Source: Synechococcus sp. KORDI-49 (GTDB lineage: Bacteria > Cyanobacteriota > Cyanobacteriia > PCC-6307 > Cyanobiaceae). From it: 64,000 bases of DNA. The stretch is taken from positions 2,521,814 through 2,585,813 of the forward strand of contig NZ_CP006270.1 of assembly GCF_000737575.1 (NCBI RefSeq), in the 5' to 3' direction. This document shows, piece by piece, positions 1-9,478 of the stretch (position 1 is its first letter; each line of letters begins with the position of its first letter). The notes below the pieces were generated by a model. It was not told where the DNA came from. It did not search any database and was given only the letters and a program-made list of their open reading frames with translations. Position numbers and translations under genes: made by a program.

Positions 1-547
1 TCTGCATATCGATGCCGCAGCGCTGCCGCACGCAGCGGACTTCTCGGGCGATCCCCGCCTCTCGCGTTGCTCACGTCAGGTGATCGGTCTGCCGCAGCAG
101 GCCCGCAAGCTCGATATCTATCTCACGGTTCATGGTGAGGAGTCACGCACTCCGGATCTGCAGAAGGAGCTGCATCGCGACACCTTTTTTCGTGCCTTGA
201 AGTTCTGGTATTTCCTCTGGCCGGTTGAGCCCCAGGACGGCCCCTTTGAATACGTCCCCGGCAGTCACCGTCTCGGCGCTCGGCGGCTGCAGTGGGAGCA
301 GCGCACAGCGGATGCTGCCATCCATCATCAGCGTCAGCCGGATGTGTCCGGCTCCTTCCGGATTCACGAGGACGCTCTGGCCGAACTGGATCTGCCGGCG
401 CCGAAGGCCTTCACCTGTCCGGCCAACACTCTGGTGCTGGCTGATGTCTTCGGTTTTCATCGCCGTGGATCGGCGCTGCCGGGGCGGCGACGCCTGTCTC
501 TCTACGGCTGGAACCGGCCTTACCCCTTCCTGCCGATCACCTGGTGA
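1..547 (+). CDS. Phytanoyl-CoA dioxygenase (PhyH)-like protein, 3' part
   Basis: The reading frame is open from the left edge (codons from base 2), so the start lies outside; 181 residues are visible. The protein carries an H-R-D triad in ELHRDTFF, which matches the HxD iron-binding motif of Fe(II)/2-oxoglutarate oxygenases. A GPFEYVPGSHR segment is typical of PhyH-like proteins, and a distal histidine lies in the FGFHRRG segment. Such enzymes hydroxylate small molecules or lipids; the substrate here cannot be read from sequence. It lies 19 bases upstream of the phycobiliprotein lyase gene. Family assignment is fairly secure, function is not. Confidence 0.7.
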   Translation, partial: LHIDAAALPHAADFSGDPRLSRCSRQVIGLPQQARKLDIYLTVHGEESRTPDLQKELHRDTFFRALKFWYFLWPVEPQDGPFEYVPGSHRLGARRLQWEQRTADAAIHHQRQPDVSGSFRIHEDALAELDLPAPKAFTCPANTLVLADVFGFHRRGSALPGRRRLSLYGWNRPYPFLPITW

Positions 548-569
548 GACCGACTGAGAAGATGGCGTG

Positions 570-1031
570 ATGAGCGATCAAGCCTTCCCTCCCGCAGATC
601 CTGCGTCGTTTCTGGCCCTCTGCGCTGGCGAGTGGATGAGTCTGCGCAGCAGCTTCGCCCTCTCCAACGGTGATGACGACTGGCACACCAGCGAACGCGG
701 AGAGCTGACGGTTCGCTTCGAATCCGGCAGTGGAGAGCTGCTGGGTCGATTGCTGGTGGAGCCTCCCGGTGGACGTGGGCGCTCGCTCGGCTTCGTGGAT
801 GGTGGTGAGCTCACGGTCGATGAGGAGAGCCGCGGTGAATGGCGCTTCTGGCCGGATGGAAGTGTCGAACTCGATCTCCCGCAGCCCGATGGTTCGCTGG
901 TGCAGGAACGCATCTGGTTCACCCGAGCCAACCTGCGACTGCGCAGCACCACCGCGGTGGATGCCGGGGGAAGTCCGCTTGAGGGAAGTTTCTGCACCGA
1001 CATCCGTCGGGTCTCCAAACCAGCCGCCTGA
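570..1031 (+). CDS. CpcS/CpeS-family phycobiliprotein lyase
   Basis: A 153-residue soluble protein starting at ATG 570, with a GTG immediately before it at 567. It has the N-terminal CAGEWMSLRSS segment and the ERIWFTRANLRLRSTT segment that are hallmarks of the CpcS/CpeS lipocalin-fold lyases. These attach bilin chromophores to cysteines of phycobiliproteins. It is shorter than the roughly 180 residues common in the family. The stop at 1029-1031 abuts the next start at 1032, suggesting co-transcription with trmD-ispF. Which bilin and which phycobiliprotein subunit it serves cannot be decided, so no symbol is given. Confidence 0.75.
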   Translation: MSDQAFPPADPASFLALCAGEWMSLRSSFALSNGDDDWHTSERGELTVRFESGSGELLGRLLVEPPGGRGRSLGFVDGGELTVDEESRGEWRFWPDGSVELDLPQPDGSLVQERIWFTRANLRLRSTTAVDAGGSPLEGSFCTDIRRVSKPAA

Positions 1032-2243
1032 GTGGCGATGTCGCCCTATCGCCTCGATGTGGTGAGCCTGGCGCCCCAGGCCTTCGCAACGCTGCTGGAG
1101 CTTGGGGTGATCGGTCGCGCCTTTGCCGCCGGCATCGCGGCAATGCATCTGCACAATCCGCGCGACTTCGCCACCGATCGCTACCGCAAGGTGGACGATG
1201 AGCCCTACGGCGGTGGTGCCGGCATGGTGCTCAAGCCGGAACCGGTGCACGCGGCGATGGAGTCCATTCCACGTGCCAGCCGCTCTCGCGTGCTGCTGAT
1301 GACGCCCCAGGGCCGGCCGCTGCAGCAGGCCGATCTGCAGCGCTGGTCCAGCGCGTACGACCAGCTGGTGCTGCTCTGCGGCCACTACGAGGGATTTGAT
1401 GAGCGCATCCGGTCCCTGGCGGATGAGGAGGTGTCCGTCGGGGATTTCGTGCTCACTGGAGGGGAGTTGCCTGCGATGACCGTGATCAACGGTGTTGTGC
1501 GCCTGCTTCCCGGCACCGTCGGAACGGCGGCTTCCCTGGTGGAGGAGAGCCACAGTGCCGTGCTGCTGGAGCATCCCCACTACACCCGTCCGGCGGAGTT
1601 TCGTGGTCAGCGGGTTCCGGATGTGCTGCGCAGCGGTGATCACGCTGCCATCGAGGCCTGGCGACAGCAGCAGCGTGAGCAGCGCACACGGGAGCGCCGC
1701 CCCGACCTCCACGCCCGTTGGCTGGCCGGGAGAATGGATCCCGCCTGTGAGGACGCCATGCAGCTGCGGATCGGCAACGGTTACGACATCCACCGTCTGG
1801 TGCCGGGACGGGCGCTGATTCTCGGGGGGATCAGCCTGGAGCATCCGGAGGGGCTGGGGCTGGATGGTCACAGTGACGCCGATGTCCTGGTGCACGCTGT
1901 GATGGATGCTCTGCTGGGAGCCCTTTCACTCGGTGATATCGGCAAGTATTTCCCTCCCACGGATCCCCGCTGGAAGGGGGCTGACAGCCTGCAGCTGCTC
2001 GAACAGGTGGTGGCCCTGGTGAGCGAGCGGGGCTGGCAGGTGGTGAACGTGGATGCGGTGGTGATCGCCGAGCGCCCCAAGCTCAAACCCCATATCGAGG
2101 CGATGCGCTGCAACATCGCCGATCGCATCGGACTCGCCCCGGAGGCTGTGGGCGTCAAGGCCACCACCAATGAAAAGCTGGGTCCCGAGGGACGCGAGGA
2201 AGGCATCAGCTGTCAGGCGGTGACCCTGCTGCAAAAGCTGTGA
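1032..2243 (+). CDS. trmD-ispF: TrmD-IspF fusion: tRNA m1G37 methyltransferase plus MECDP synthase
   Basis: One uninterrupted frame of 403 residues (GTG 1032, or ATG 1038). Residues 1-240 are TrmD, the SAM-dependent methyltransferase making m1G37 in tRNA: note [25 protein letters not shown] and [13 protein letters not shown]. From Met243 (ATG 1758) the sequence is IspF, which makes methylerythritol 2,4-cyclodiphosphate in the plastid-type isoprenoid pathway: note GNGYDIHRL with the metal-binding D and H, and [11 protein letters not shown]. The two are usually separate genes. A purine-rich GAGG at 1749-1752 sits a few bases before ATG 1758, so IspF might also be made alone. The 3' end overlaps the next gene by 4 bases. 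Confidence 0.93.
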   Translation: MAMSPYRLDVVSLAPQAFATLLELGVIGRAFAAGIAAMHLHNPRDFATDRYRKVDDEPYGGGAGMVLKPEPVHAAMESIPRASRSRVLLMTPQGRPLQQADLQRWSSAYDQLVLLCGHYEGFDERIRSLADEEVSVGDFVLTGGELPAMTVINGVVRLLPGTVGTAASLVEESHSAVLLEHPHYTRPAEFRGQRVPDVLRSGDHAAIEAWRQQQREQRTRERRPDLHARWLAGRMDPACEDAMQLRIGNGYDIHRLVPGRALILGGISLEHPEGLGLDGHSDADVLVHAVMDALLGALSLGDIGKYFPPTDPRWKGADSLQLLEQVVALVSERGWQVVNVDAVVIAERPKLKPHIEAMRCNIADRIGLAPEAVGVKATTNEKLGPEGREEGISCQAVTLLQKL

Positions 2244-2653
2244 GGCGCATCACGGCGCTGATGCTGGCGATGCTGGTGACACTGTTCACCCCTGCCGCTG
2301 ACGCCATGACCGCAGACCCTGCCGTCGAGCTGCTCCGACTTGCGGTGCCGGCGCCGCAGCGGCAGCTGTGGCTGGAGGCGGAAGCCCGCACCTGGCAGCC
2401 CTGGCTGGAGCAGCAGACGGGGTTCCTCGGCCGTGATCTCTACTGGGACCCGGTCGGTGAACAGGGGGTGCTGTTGATCCGCTGGGCGAGCCGTGATCAG
2501 TGGAAAGCGATCCCCGCTGAGTCGGTCGAACGGGTGCAGGCTGACTTCGAGGCTTTCACCAACACGGCTCTGGGACGACCGCCCATGGCGACGGCAGTCT
2601 TTCCTCTCGTGGAGGAGCGCGAACTGCGACAACAGACCCTGCCGACCCCATGA
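2240..2653 (+). CDS. TIGR03792-type cyanobacterial protein, exported
   Basis: A 137-residue protein that begins 4 bases inside the end of trmD-ispF and overlaps larB by 4 bases, so it sits in a tight operon. Residues 1-22 form a signal peptide ending near ADAMTADP. The mature part has a [14 protein letters not shown] and [10 protein letters not shown] pattern resembling the TIGR03792 family of uncharacterised cyanobacterial proteins, which look like small antibiotic-monooxygenase-type ferredoxin folds. No enzymatic role is established. It is probably periplasmic or lumenal. Confidence 0.65.
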   Translation: MRRITALMLAMLVTLFTPAADAMTADPAVELLRLAVPAPQRQLWLEAEARTWQPWLEQQTGFLGRDLYWDPVGEQGVLLIRWASRDQWKAIPAESVERVQADFEAFTNTALGRPPMATAVFPLVEERELRQQTLPTP

Positions 2654-3324
2654 CCGATGCCCGTCTCGACCTGCAGCGGCGCGACCGTCTCGGCATGGTC
2701 GAGGCCGTCTGGGGGGAGCACAAGACCGTTGATCAGATCGCAGCGATCCTGCCCCGCTTCGCGGCGGCGGGGGAGCTGGCCCTGGTCACGCGTGTGAGCC
2801 CCGATAAGGCCGCGGCGGTGCTGGAGAGGATTCCTGAGGTCACGGTGCACGAGCAGGCCGCCGCGCTCACCCTCGGGACTCTTCCGTCATCGCCAAAGGG
2901 CGCGGCCGAGGTGGCGGTGCTCAGTGGCGGCAGCAGCGACCGTCGGGTCGTGGCGGAAGCCTGCCTGGCTCTGCGTTGCCATGGCGTCGGGGTGGATCCG
3001 GTCATGGACGTGGGGGTGGCCGGCCTGCATCGATTGCTGAATGCGCTGCCACGCCTGAACAGCGCCCGTGTGTTGATCGCGTGTGCCGGCATGGAAGGGG
3101 CCCTGCCGACCGTCCTGGCAGGGCTGGTTCCCCAGCCGGTCATCGCTGTTCCGGTGTCCGTCGGCTACGGCGTCAGTGCCGGAGGTCGCGCCGCTCTCGA
3201 CGGCATGCTCGCCAGCTGTGCCCCCGGGCTTGTTGTCGTCAACATCGACAACGGCTACGGAGCCGCCATGGCGGCTCTGAGAATGCTTCGATCCGCTCAG
3301 GCCGTCAGGCCGCGGTCCAACTGA
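2650..3324 (+). CDS. larB: LarB-type pincer cofactor synthase (PurE-like)
   Basis: A 224-residue protein with a PurE-like C-terminal half. It contains AEVAVLSGGSSDRRVVAEA, MDVGVAGLHRLL, and the glycine-rich IACAGMEGALPTVLAGL and GYGVSAGGRAALDGML segments. LarB carboxylates and hydrolyses nicotinic acid adenine dinucleotide in the first step of nickel-pincer nucleotide synthesis. The ATG lies inside the end of the preceding gene (4-base overlap). LarC and LarE are not in this window, so the pathway cannot be confirmed here. The 3' end overlaps a possible small gene on the other strand. Confidence 0.85.
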   Translation: MTDARLDLQRRDRLGMVEAVWGEHKTVDQIAAILPRFAAAGELALVTRVSPDKAAAVLERIPEVTVHEQAAALTLGTLPSSPKGAAEVAVLSGGSSDRRVVAEACLALRCHGVGVDPVMDVGVAGLHRLLNALPRLNSARVLIACAGMEGALPTVLAGLVPQPVIAVPVSVGYGVSAGGRAALDGMLASCAPGLVVVNIDNGYGAAMAALRMLRSAQAVRPRSN

Positions 3325-3434
3325 CCGAGCCGCCCCAGTTCCTCGCTGGCATGGTCACCTTCCACCTGCTGGAGGGCGTTCACCAGGGCATGCAGATCGG
3401 TTCTGGCCAGTTCCCCGTCCTCTTGCCATTCCAT
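3297..3434 (-). CDS. Possible 45-residue acidic protein
   Basis: A short minus-strand frame begins MEWQEDGELARTDLHALVNA and ends LGQLDRGLTA. It is charged and predicted helical, with no signal peptide or membrane segment. It overlaps the last 28 bases of larB convergently and fills most of an otherwise empty gap. Amino-acid composition looks like real protein rather than a GC shadow, but no family was recognised. It may be a conserved short protein or chance. Confidence 0.35.
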   Translation of the reverse strand: MEWQEDGELARTDLHALVNALQQVEGDHASEELGRLGQLDRGLTA

Positions 3435-3553
3435 TGCGCGGGGATCAGGAGCCAAGGACCGAACCGAAGATGTAAGTGATTCAAAACTAGGTGTTGATCC
3501 TGGTAAAAAATGCCTAGATGAAGGGCGTCAGGCGGAAGACTTTCTGAAGAAGG

Positions 3554-4486
3554 TCAGAGATGCTGAAGGTTCGGATAAGCGGTGATCAGTTCCTCTGCGC
3601 TGAGAACATCACCGCGACCTTCCGGTTGCCAGATCACCTCCAGCGCCAGCAGTTCGCTGGAGGCCGTTGAACCCAGAATCCGCAGGGTCTGGCGGAGGTC
3701 CTCACCGGTGTTGGCACCCTGCAACCTTGCGTTGGCCGTGGACGCCACCAGCAGGGTGACCACGATGAATTCGTTGGTCGCATCGGCTTCGCCGACGGCT
3801 GAGTCATCAAGACGACGACCACCGACGTTGCTGGTCAGCTCGGCGTCCAGCTTGCTGCGCTCGCTCATCGAGAGGCGATTGAAGGTGGATTCGGCTGAGC
3901 TGAAGGGGACCGTTCCGGTCTCGGCATTGGCGTAGACCCAGAGATCGGGCTGACGCAGCAGCGCAAGGGTCGTTTCCTGCAGCAGTCTCTGCAGGCCGCT
4001 GGAGCTTGAGGTGTCTGATGAGGCCGCCAGCGAGCGGAGATCGTCTTGAAGGCTCTTGGCACTCGCCAGCAGCCCCACCTGCACCTGAATCATGTTCACC
4101 TTGCTCGGCACGGCCGGTGCCATGGCGCCGCCGCCACCGATCGCCGGGGCGCCTCCCCCGAGACCGCGCAGGGCATTGACCAGAACGCCAGCCACGGCCA
4201 TCAGGATCAGCAGGCCGAACAGACCACCACCTCCGAAGCCGAAGATCGGGATCAGGAAGGGAAAGCCGATTCCACCGCCGCGATATCCACCGCCGTAGCC
4301 ACCACCGCCGTAGGAACGACCGCTGGAGCGGGGCATGGATGGGGCGCGGAAACTGCCACCACCCATGCGTCCGCCGCGGGCCGCGTCAGCCGGTTGAACC
4401 TGGATCAGAACCATCCCCATCAGCACCACGGGGAGCAGCAATCCAGCCAGCAGGCGACGTGTCCAGTTGGACGGAGGGAAGGCCAC
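3554..4486 (-). CDS. DUF1517 membrane protein
   Basis: With GTG 4486 as start the protein has 310 residues. The frame is open further upstream, but that would overlap thiS. A hydrophobic signal or anchor (about residues 7-30, ending near ADAARGG) is followed by a Gly/Ser/Tyr-rich linker containing YGGGGYGGGYRGGG. A second membrane segment is rich in Gly, Phe and Leu. The C-terminal soluble domain matches DUF1517, found in cyanobacteria and plastids and of unknown function. It lies directly downstream of thiS and thiE on the same strand and may be co-transcribed. Confidence 0.75.
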   Translation of the reverse strand: MAFPPSNWTRRLLAGLLLPVVLMGMVLIQVQPADAARGGRMGGGSFRAPSMPRSSGRSYGGGGYGGGYRGGGIGFPFLIPIFGFGGGGLFGLLILMAVAGVLVNALRGLGGGAPAIGGGGAMAPAVPSKVNMIQVQVGLLASAKSLQDDLRSLAASSDTSSSSGLQRLLQETTLALLRQPDLWVYANAETGTVPFSSAESTFNRLSMSERSKLDAELTSNVGGRRLDDSAVGEADATNEFIVVTLLVASTANARLQGANTGEDLRQTLRILGSTASSELLALEVIWQPEGRGDVLSAEELITAYPNLQHL

Positions 4487-4518
4487 GGAGAAGCGTTCAG
4501 TGAAGCGGTTGGACGACT

Positions 4519-4737
4519 CTAGGAACCCCCTCCCACGATGGTGACAATCTCCAGATTGTCGCCGTTGAGAATGGTGCTGTCGGGCCATCGACGACGCGGA
4601 ACGATCGTTCCGTTGTGCTCGACCACCACGAGTGCCGGGTTGTGCCCCAGGGCCTCGACCACCTGCAGGAGTCCGGGAGGGTCCGGTTGCGGATCAAGAG
4701 TGCGGGCTTCGCCGTTCACGGTGAGTTGCAGCGCCAT
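4519..4737 (-). CDS. thiS: Sulfur carrier protein ThiS
   Basis: A 72-residue ubiquitin-like protein beginning MALQLTVNGEART and ending TIVGGGS. The terminal glycine pair is the site activated as a thiocarboxylate to donate sulfur for the thiazole ring of thiamine. The extra serine after the glycines would need tolerance or trimming. It lies 4 bases after thiE on the same strand, which supports a thiamine operon. Confidence 0.9.
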   Translation of the reverse strand: MALQLTVNGEARTLDPQPDPPGLLQVVEALGHNPALVVVEHNGTIVPRRRWPDSTILNGDNLEIVTIVGGGS

Positions 4738-4741
4738 CGCT

Positions 4742-5794
4742 TCAGGCCACGGGTTGGGAGAGGCTGTCGAGCAGGTCCCGGACGGCCTGCCCCGGATCGG
4801 CTGCTTCCATGATCGCTCCGATCACGGCCACATGCCGGCAGCCGCTCGCCGTCAGCGGGCCCAGATTGGAGACATGGATGCCTCCGATGGCGAACACCGG
4901 TTTTGAACTGAGCGTCAACGCCTCACCGACCAGCTCGATGCCGATCGGTGAACGCTCCGGTTTCACGGCGGTGTCGTGCACCGGTCCAAGACCCAGATAG
5001 TCGCAGTCTTCGCTGTTGGCTGTTCGCACCTGCTCGAGGCTGTGGGTGCTTCGGCCCAGCAGCCGCTCAGGCCCGAGCAGACGCCTGGCGATCGCGGTTG
5101 GGAGATCGTCCTGTCCCAGGTGCACGCCGTCGGCGTCCACCGCGAGGGCCAGATCGATCCGGTCATTGACGATGAACAGAGCACCGTGCTGGCTGCAGAG
5201 CTGCCGCAGGGCCGTGGCCTGGGTCAGTCGGTCGTGATCGCTTCCGTCCTTGTGGCGGAACTGCACCATGGCAACGCCGTGGTGCAGAGCGATGGCAACG
5301 CGATCGAGCAGGTCCTCGCAGGGCGCGGTGATCAGGCACAGACGGCAGTCCTTCAGGCGACTGCGTCGCTGGCCTCCTTGCGTGGCCTCCAGGCAGCTCA
5401 CTTCCAGGTCGTAGAGCCCGTAGCGGATCGTCGCTGCTTCGCCTGCCAATTTCGGGTCGACACTGCGCCCGAATTCCTCCAGCACCCGCAACGCCTCCTG
5501 CACCCGGGCGCAGTTCGCGGCCACCACCTGCCGGGGGCTGTGCCGATCCAGCTGTGCCGGATGCTCCAGGCCGGCGCCGCTGTCGGTGGCGGTGGAGCGG
5601 CTTCGTTTGTAGAGGTCGTGATGACGCCTCCCCAGGCGCTGGCGCCAGTCCTTGAGGGTCACCACCAGGTCCTCCCGCTCTAGCCCGAAGCGACACCAGT
5701 CCTCCACGACCCGCAGTCCCTCTCGGGCGCGGTCGAGGTTGGCATCGATCAGCCGCGCCACACGCGGATCCGAACACGACGGGCAGTCCATCAT
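4742..5794 (-). CDS. thiE: Thiamine-phosphate synthase, long cyanobacterial form
   Basis: A 350-residue protein from ATG 5794 (followed by a second ATG at 5791). The upstream frame is open, but MMDCPSCSDPRVARLIDANL is the expected beginning for the long form. Residues 1-130 form the cyanobacterial N-terminal extension (ANLDRAREGLRVVEDWCRF, VQEALRVLEEFGR). The remainder is the TIM-barrel synthase joining HMP-PP and the thiazole phosphate, with VQFRHKDG, FIVNDRIDLALAVDADGVHL and HLGQDDLP. It is followed by thiS, and divergent from the small membrane protein gene 39 bases away. Confidence 0.93.
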   Translation of the reverse strand: MMDCPSCSDPRVARLIDANLDRAREGLRVVEDWCRFGLEREDLVVTLKDWRQRLGRRHHDLYKRSRSTATDSGAGLEHPAQLDRHSPRQVVAANCARVQEALRVLEEFGRSVDPKLAGEAATIRYGLYDLEVSCLEATQGGQRRSRLKDCRLCLITAPCEDLLDRVAIALHHGVAMVQFRHKDGSDHDRLTQATALRQLCSQHGALFIVNDRIDLALAVDADGVHLGQDDLPTAIARRLLGPERLLGRSTHSLEQVRTANSEDCDYLGLGPVHDTAVKPERSPIGIELVGEALTLSSKPVFAIGGIHVSNLGPLTASGCRHVAVIGAIMEAADPGQAVRDLLDSLSQPVA

Positions 5795-5833
5795 TTTCGT
5801 GGCACCCTGTGAAGGCTCGCATTCCCAGCGACC

Positions 5834-5953
5834 ATGGAGAACGGCGGATCCGAGAGCACCATGCACGTGCTGGTCTGGGGCATCGTGCTTCTGGGAGGGA
5901 TCGGAGTGTTCATCGTCTGGGGTCTGGCCAACGCCTATCCCACCGTCGCCTGA
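5834..5953 (+). CDS. Small one-helix membrane protein, 39 residues
   Basis: ATG 5834 opens a 39-residue protein. It has a short polar N-terminus (MENGGSESTMH) and one strongly hydrophobic stretch of about 22 residues (VLVWGIVLLGGIGVFIVWGL), then a NAYPTVA tail. It is divergent from thiE and overlaps the end of ribF by 19 bases. The composition resembles the single-span subunits attached to photosynthetic or NDH complexes, but I do not recognise which, if any. The clean membrane segment in a gap otherwise without a gene supports it. Confidence 0.6.
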   Translation: MENGGSESTMHVLVWGIVLLGGIGVFIVWGLANAYPTVA

Positions 5954-6870
5954 GACGAGGCGTACAGCAGGGTCCGGGCGCGATCGGCATCCCGGCCGAT
6001 CTGGGCACTGAGGGCATCGAGCCCATCGAATTTCACCTGACCCCGCAGCCGCTCCACGGGCTCCACGAGCAGTTGCCTGCCCTCCAGTTCGATGCTGCGA
6101 TCGAGCAGATGCACTTCCACCGCTGAGGGTGACGTGGGGTCGACGGTGGGCTGAGGCCCGAGGTTCATCACAGCGGCCAGCCGCTCCCCCTCGCCGTTCA
6201 GCTGGGCCCAGGCTGCGTAGACCCCCAGGGCAGGTAGGAACTTGCGGCCATCCACCTGCAGATTGGCGGTGGGCCAGCCCAGCTCACGGCCGAGACCGCG
6301 ACCCCGCACCACCCGCCCCTGGAAGCGGTAGGGGCGCCCCAGCAGGCCCCGGGCGCTGTTGAGATCTCCGCTGTCAAGAGCCGCCCGGATTCTGCTGCTG
6401 CTCATGCGGCCGTTGCCGTCCTCCACGATCTCCACCACCTGCACGTGCACGCCGTGGGCGCCGGCCACCTGCTGCAGCAGCGCGGCATCACCGGCCCGGT
6501 TGTGACCGAAGCGGAAATTGGCTCCAACGGCGATCCGTTCGGCCTGCAGGGTGTCCAGAAGGACAGATTCCACAAAGGCTTCCGGACTGAGGGCTGCCAG
6601 CTCCGTCGTGAAGGGCACCAGCACCAGCTGCCGGATACCGAGCGGTTCCAGCAGGCTGAGTTTTTCGTTGGGCAGATCCAGTCGCAGCCTTGGTTCTCCA
6701 TAGAGAACCTCGCGTGGGTGCGGCCAGAAGCTCACCACGCTGGGCACCGCCCGGGTGTCGGCGATGGCCTGACGGATCACCTGGCGATGGCCGACATGAA
6801 GGCCGTCGAAGCTGCCCAGTGCCAGGGCGGTTGGCCGTTGTGCCTCCTGGGGTGAGCAGAGGGGAATCAA
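5935..6870 (-). CDS. ribF: Bifunctional riboflavin kinase / FAD synthetase
   Basis: A 311-residue protein. The N-terminal adenylyltransferase domain (about 1-180) has ALGSFDGLHVGHRQVI, the GxFDGxHxGH nucleotide-binding signature, plus SSSRIRAAL. The C-terminal riboflavin kinase domain has GRELGWPTANL and GVYAAWAQL. It converts riboflavin to FMN and FAD. RibD lies elsewhere in the window, at 34578. It overlaps the small membrane protein gene at the 3' end and diverges from the DUF3611 gene. Confidence 0.95.
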   Translation of the reverse strand: MIPLCSPQEAQRPTALALGSFDGLHVGHRQVIRQAIADTRAVPSVVSFWPHPREVLYGEPRLRLDLPNEKLSLLEPLGIRQLVLVPFTTELAALSPEAFVESVLLDTLQAERIAVGANFRFGHNRAGDAALLQQVAGAHGVHVQVVEIVEDGNGRMSSSRIRAALDSGDLNSARGLLGRPYRFQGRVVRGRGLGRELGWPTANLQVDGRKFLPALGVYAAWAQLNGEGERLAAVMNLGPQPTVDPTSPSAVEVHLLDRSIELEGRQLLVEPVERLRGQVKFDGLDALSAQIGRDADRARTLLYASSQATVG

Positions 6871-6926
6871 CGCGGGATGCGGGAGGAAGGCTTTGGTGGC
6901 AAGTTTGGACGACTGACGGGCTTGGC

Positions 6927-7487
6927 ATGGCGGATCGCCTCGACTTCCAGCAGTTGTCCTTCGGACTGCGCCGCATGGGCTGGATCCGGTTCTGGATCCA
7001 GACGGTGCTCGGCATTGTGGTGGTCGGGGTGCTGCTGTTCAACAACGTGGGCAGCAGCCTGGCGCGCAATTCTGAACGTGCTCTCGGGCTCGGGCCTGGT
7101 CTTTCGCTCACCAGCCTGGCGTTTCTGGTGCTGTTGTTCAGTCTCTGGCAGGGCTGGCTGATCGTGCGCACCGGTCGCGCCATCGACAGCGCGGCCCGAC
7201 CCAGTCGCGGTGAAACGGCTCGACTGCTCAAGCGAGGGCTGCTGGCGGACCTGCTCGGTCTCACCTTCGCGGCCATCGGTTATCAGGCTCTGGCCGGAAG
7301 TCTGTTCGTGCAGGCCTCGATGCAGACCCCCGGCATCGCCATCGGTGGTCGGGGGATGTCCGACAACCTGGCGATCACGTCGCTGGAGATGCTTTCCGTG
7401 CTCAGCAACACCCAGGTGCTCTTCGCACACCTGATCGGGCTGCTGTTCTCACTGTGGCTGCTGCAACGGATCTATCGCACCAGCTGA
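6927..7487 (+). CDS. DUF3611 membrane protein
   Basis: With ATG 6927 as start ([20 protein letters not shown]) the protein has 186 residues. The frame is open upstream into ribF but lacks protein character there. Four hydrophobic segments are visible: [45 protein letters not shown] and the C-terminal [16 protein letters not shown]. This matches DUF3611, a cyanobacterial and plant plastid family of unknown function. The 3' end overlaps surE convergently by 16 bases. Confidence 0.8.
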   Translation: MADRLDFQQLSFGLRRMGWIRFWIQTVLGIVVVGVLLFNNVGSSLARNSERALGLGPGLSLTSLAFLVLLFSLWQGWLIVRTGRAIDSAARPSRGETARLLKRGLLADLLGLTFAAIGYQALAGSLFVQASMQTPGIAIGGRGMSDNLAITSLEMLSVLSNTQVLFAHLIGLLFSLWLLQRIYRTS

Positions 7488-8281
7488 CCGGCCAGACGCA
7501 GCTCCGGCAGACCGGACAGAGGACCACGCCAGAACAGATCCGGTTGAATCGGGGTGAGTGAGGGACTGTTGGCGTGGATCTGGGCCACATCGCTGGGCCA
7601 GTCCCGTGGACCTTCCCCCGCCGATTCGAGATCGTTCACCACCTCTCCGGCCAGCCAGTAGTAGGCACGGCCGCGGGGGTCGACGCGCGGGCTGAACTGT
7701 TCGTCGTAACGGCGGATCGACAGGCGGGTCCAGCGCAGTGGGCCCATGGCCTCCCGCTCACAGGGCGGAATGTTGAGGTTCAGCAACAGGTTCTCCGGCC
7801 ACTGGTCCGCCAGGGCGTTTTCGGCCACGTCCACCGCCAGCTCTGCGGCGGCCTGAAACTGGCGCCACTGGAAGCAGGCGCTGCTGACAGCCAGGGAGGG
7901 AATCCCTTCGAGCGTGCCTTCCATGGCCGCGGCGACGGTTCCCGAGCAGAAGACGTCCGTGCCCAGATTGGGACCATGGTTGATGCCGGACAGCACGAGA
8001 TCCGGCTTCTCCTTCACCAGCTCGAACAGGGCCAGTTTCATGCAGTCCGCTGGCGTGCCGCTGCAGGCCCAGGCGGTGACCCCCGGCACGAACAGCTCAT
8101 CAGCTCGCTCCGCACGGATGGGGGACTGCAGGGTGAGACCGTGACCCGTGGCTGAGCGTTCCTGGTCAGGGCAGACCACGGTCACCGTGTGGCCGCGGGC
8201 CACGGCTGCCGAGGCGAGGGTACGGATGCCGTCTGCGAACACCCCGTCGTCGTTGCTGATCAGGATCCGCAGCGGGGTCAT
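7472..8281 (-). CDS. surE: 5'/3'-nucleotidase SurE
   Basis: A 269-residue protein starting [19 protein letters not shown], where the paired aspartates bind metal. The [17 protein letters not shown] and [17 protein letters not shown] segments are SurE signatures. The enzyme dephosphorylates nucleoside monophosphates. It is divergent from pheS (72 bases between starts) and convergent with the DUF3611 gene. Confidence 0.95.
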   Translation of the reverse strand: MTPLRILISNDDGVFADGIRTLASAAVARGHTVTVVCPDQERSATGHGLTLQSPIRAERADELFVPGVTAWACSGTPADCMKLALFELVKEKPDLVLSGINHGPNLGTDVFCSGTVAAAMEGTLEGIPSLAVSSACFQWRQFQAAAELAVDVAENALADQWPENLLLNLNIPPCEREAMGPLRWTRLSIRRYDEQFSPRVDPRGRAYYWLAGEVVNDLESAGEGPRDWPSDVAQIHANSPSLTPIQPDLFWRGPLSGLPELRLAGQLVR

Positions 8282-8353
8282 GGGAGCAGGATTCGGTGGG
8301 GGGAACCTAAGCGGCTTGGCTGCTTACAGTCAGCTGCCTTTGAATGCAGGCCG

Positions 8354-9361
8354 GTGAGTGCCCCCGTCACACTGCAGGACCTCACGGATCAGCTGGACGC
8401 TCTGGAGCAGCAGGCGGCCGCTGAGATTGCTGAGGCGCCGGATGCCGCTGCGCTCGAACAGCTGCGCGTGGGCCTGCTGGGCAAGAAGGGCCGTCTGTCC
8501 GGTGTGCTGGGGGCGATGGGCAAGCTTCCCGGCACGGAACGCCCTGTGGTGGGTCAGCGGGCGAATGTGCTCAAGACTCAGTTGCAGGCACTGCTGAGCG
8601 AGCGTCTTCAGGCGGTGAAGCAGGCGGCGATGGCGGAGCGGATCTCCCGGGAAAGCCTTGATGTCACCGCACCGCCCTCGGGAACGCCGATGGGTCATCG
8701 CCATCCCCTGATCAGCACCACCGAGGAGATCGTCGATCTGTTTCTCGGTCTCGGATACAACGTCACCGAAGGCCCTGAGGTGGAGCAGGACCACTACAAC
8801 TTCACGGCCCTGAACATCCCCGAGGATCATCCGGCCCGGGACATGCAGGACACGTACTACCTGCAGAACGATCTGCTGCTGCGCACCCACACCTCACCGG
8901 TTCAGATCCGTTTTCTGGAGCAGACGCCGCCTCCGGTGCGCATCATTGCTCCGGGGCGTGTCTACCGCCGTGATGCTGCCGATGCCACCCATTCGGCGGT
9001 GTTCCATCAGGTGGAGGTGCTGGCCATCGATGAAGGCCTCGATTTCAGTCACCTGCGTGGCACGGTGATGGCTTTTCTCAAGGCGTTCTTCGGGGATGTT
9101 CCGGTGCGCTTCAGAGCCAGCTATTTCCCGTTCACCGAGCCCTCGGCCGAAGTGGATGTGCAGTGGCGTGGTCGCTGGCTTGAGGTGATGGGCTGCGGGA
9201 TGGTGGATCCAGCCGTTCTGGAGGGTCTGGGGCTCGACCCGGAACGCTGGAGTGGCTTTGCGGCCGGTTTGGGAGTGGAGCGGTTCTGCATGGTGCGGCA
9301 CGGCATCGATGACATTCGCCGCCTATACACCAGTGACCTTCGTTTTTTGGAACAGTTCTGA
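8354..9361 (+). CDS. pheS: Phenylalanyl-tRNA synthetase alpha subunit
   Basis: With GTG 8354 as start ([20 protein letters not shown]) the protein has 335 residues, normal for PheS. It has the N-terminal coiled coil, then the class II catalytic core. Motif 2 is [16 protein letters not shown] with [11 protein letters not shown]; motif 3 is [18 protein letters not shown]. PheT is not in the window. It is the last housekeeping gene before the accessory island. Confidence 0.96.
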   Translation: MSAPVTLQDLTDQLDALEQQAAAEIAEAPDAAALEQLRVGLLGKKGRLSGVLGAMGKLPGTERPVVGQRANVLKTQLQALLSERLQAVKQAAMAERISRESLDVTAPPSGTPMGHRHPLISTTEEIVDLFLGLGYNVTEGPEVEQDHYNFTALNIPEDHPARDMQDTYYLQNDLLLRTHTSPVQIRFLEQTPPPVRIIAPGRVYRRDAADATHSAVFHQVEVLAIDEGLDFSHLRGTVMAFLKAFFGDVPVRFRASYFPFTEPSAEVDVQWRGRWLEVMGCGMVDPAVLEGLGLDPERWSGFAAGLGVERFCMVRHGIDDIRRLYTSDLRFLEQF

Positions 9362-9478
9362 CGCCAATCAGCTCGTCAAGCTTGCGTGTTGTTTCTTAAT
9401 CTTGCGAACTGTTGTAACTGAGCTTTTCGAAGTTTGACTCGCTAAATCAGGGGGCGAGCAGGTCTCTCTCCGTTTTTC

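Noticed and set aside
537..1895. 452-codon open frame antisense to the lyase and trmD
   Set aside because: It is the complement of well-supported genes and has shadow-like composition (His, Gln, Arg, Gly) with no family motif.
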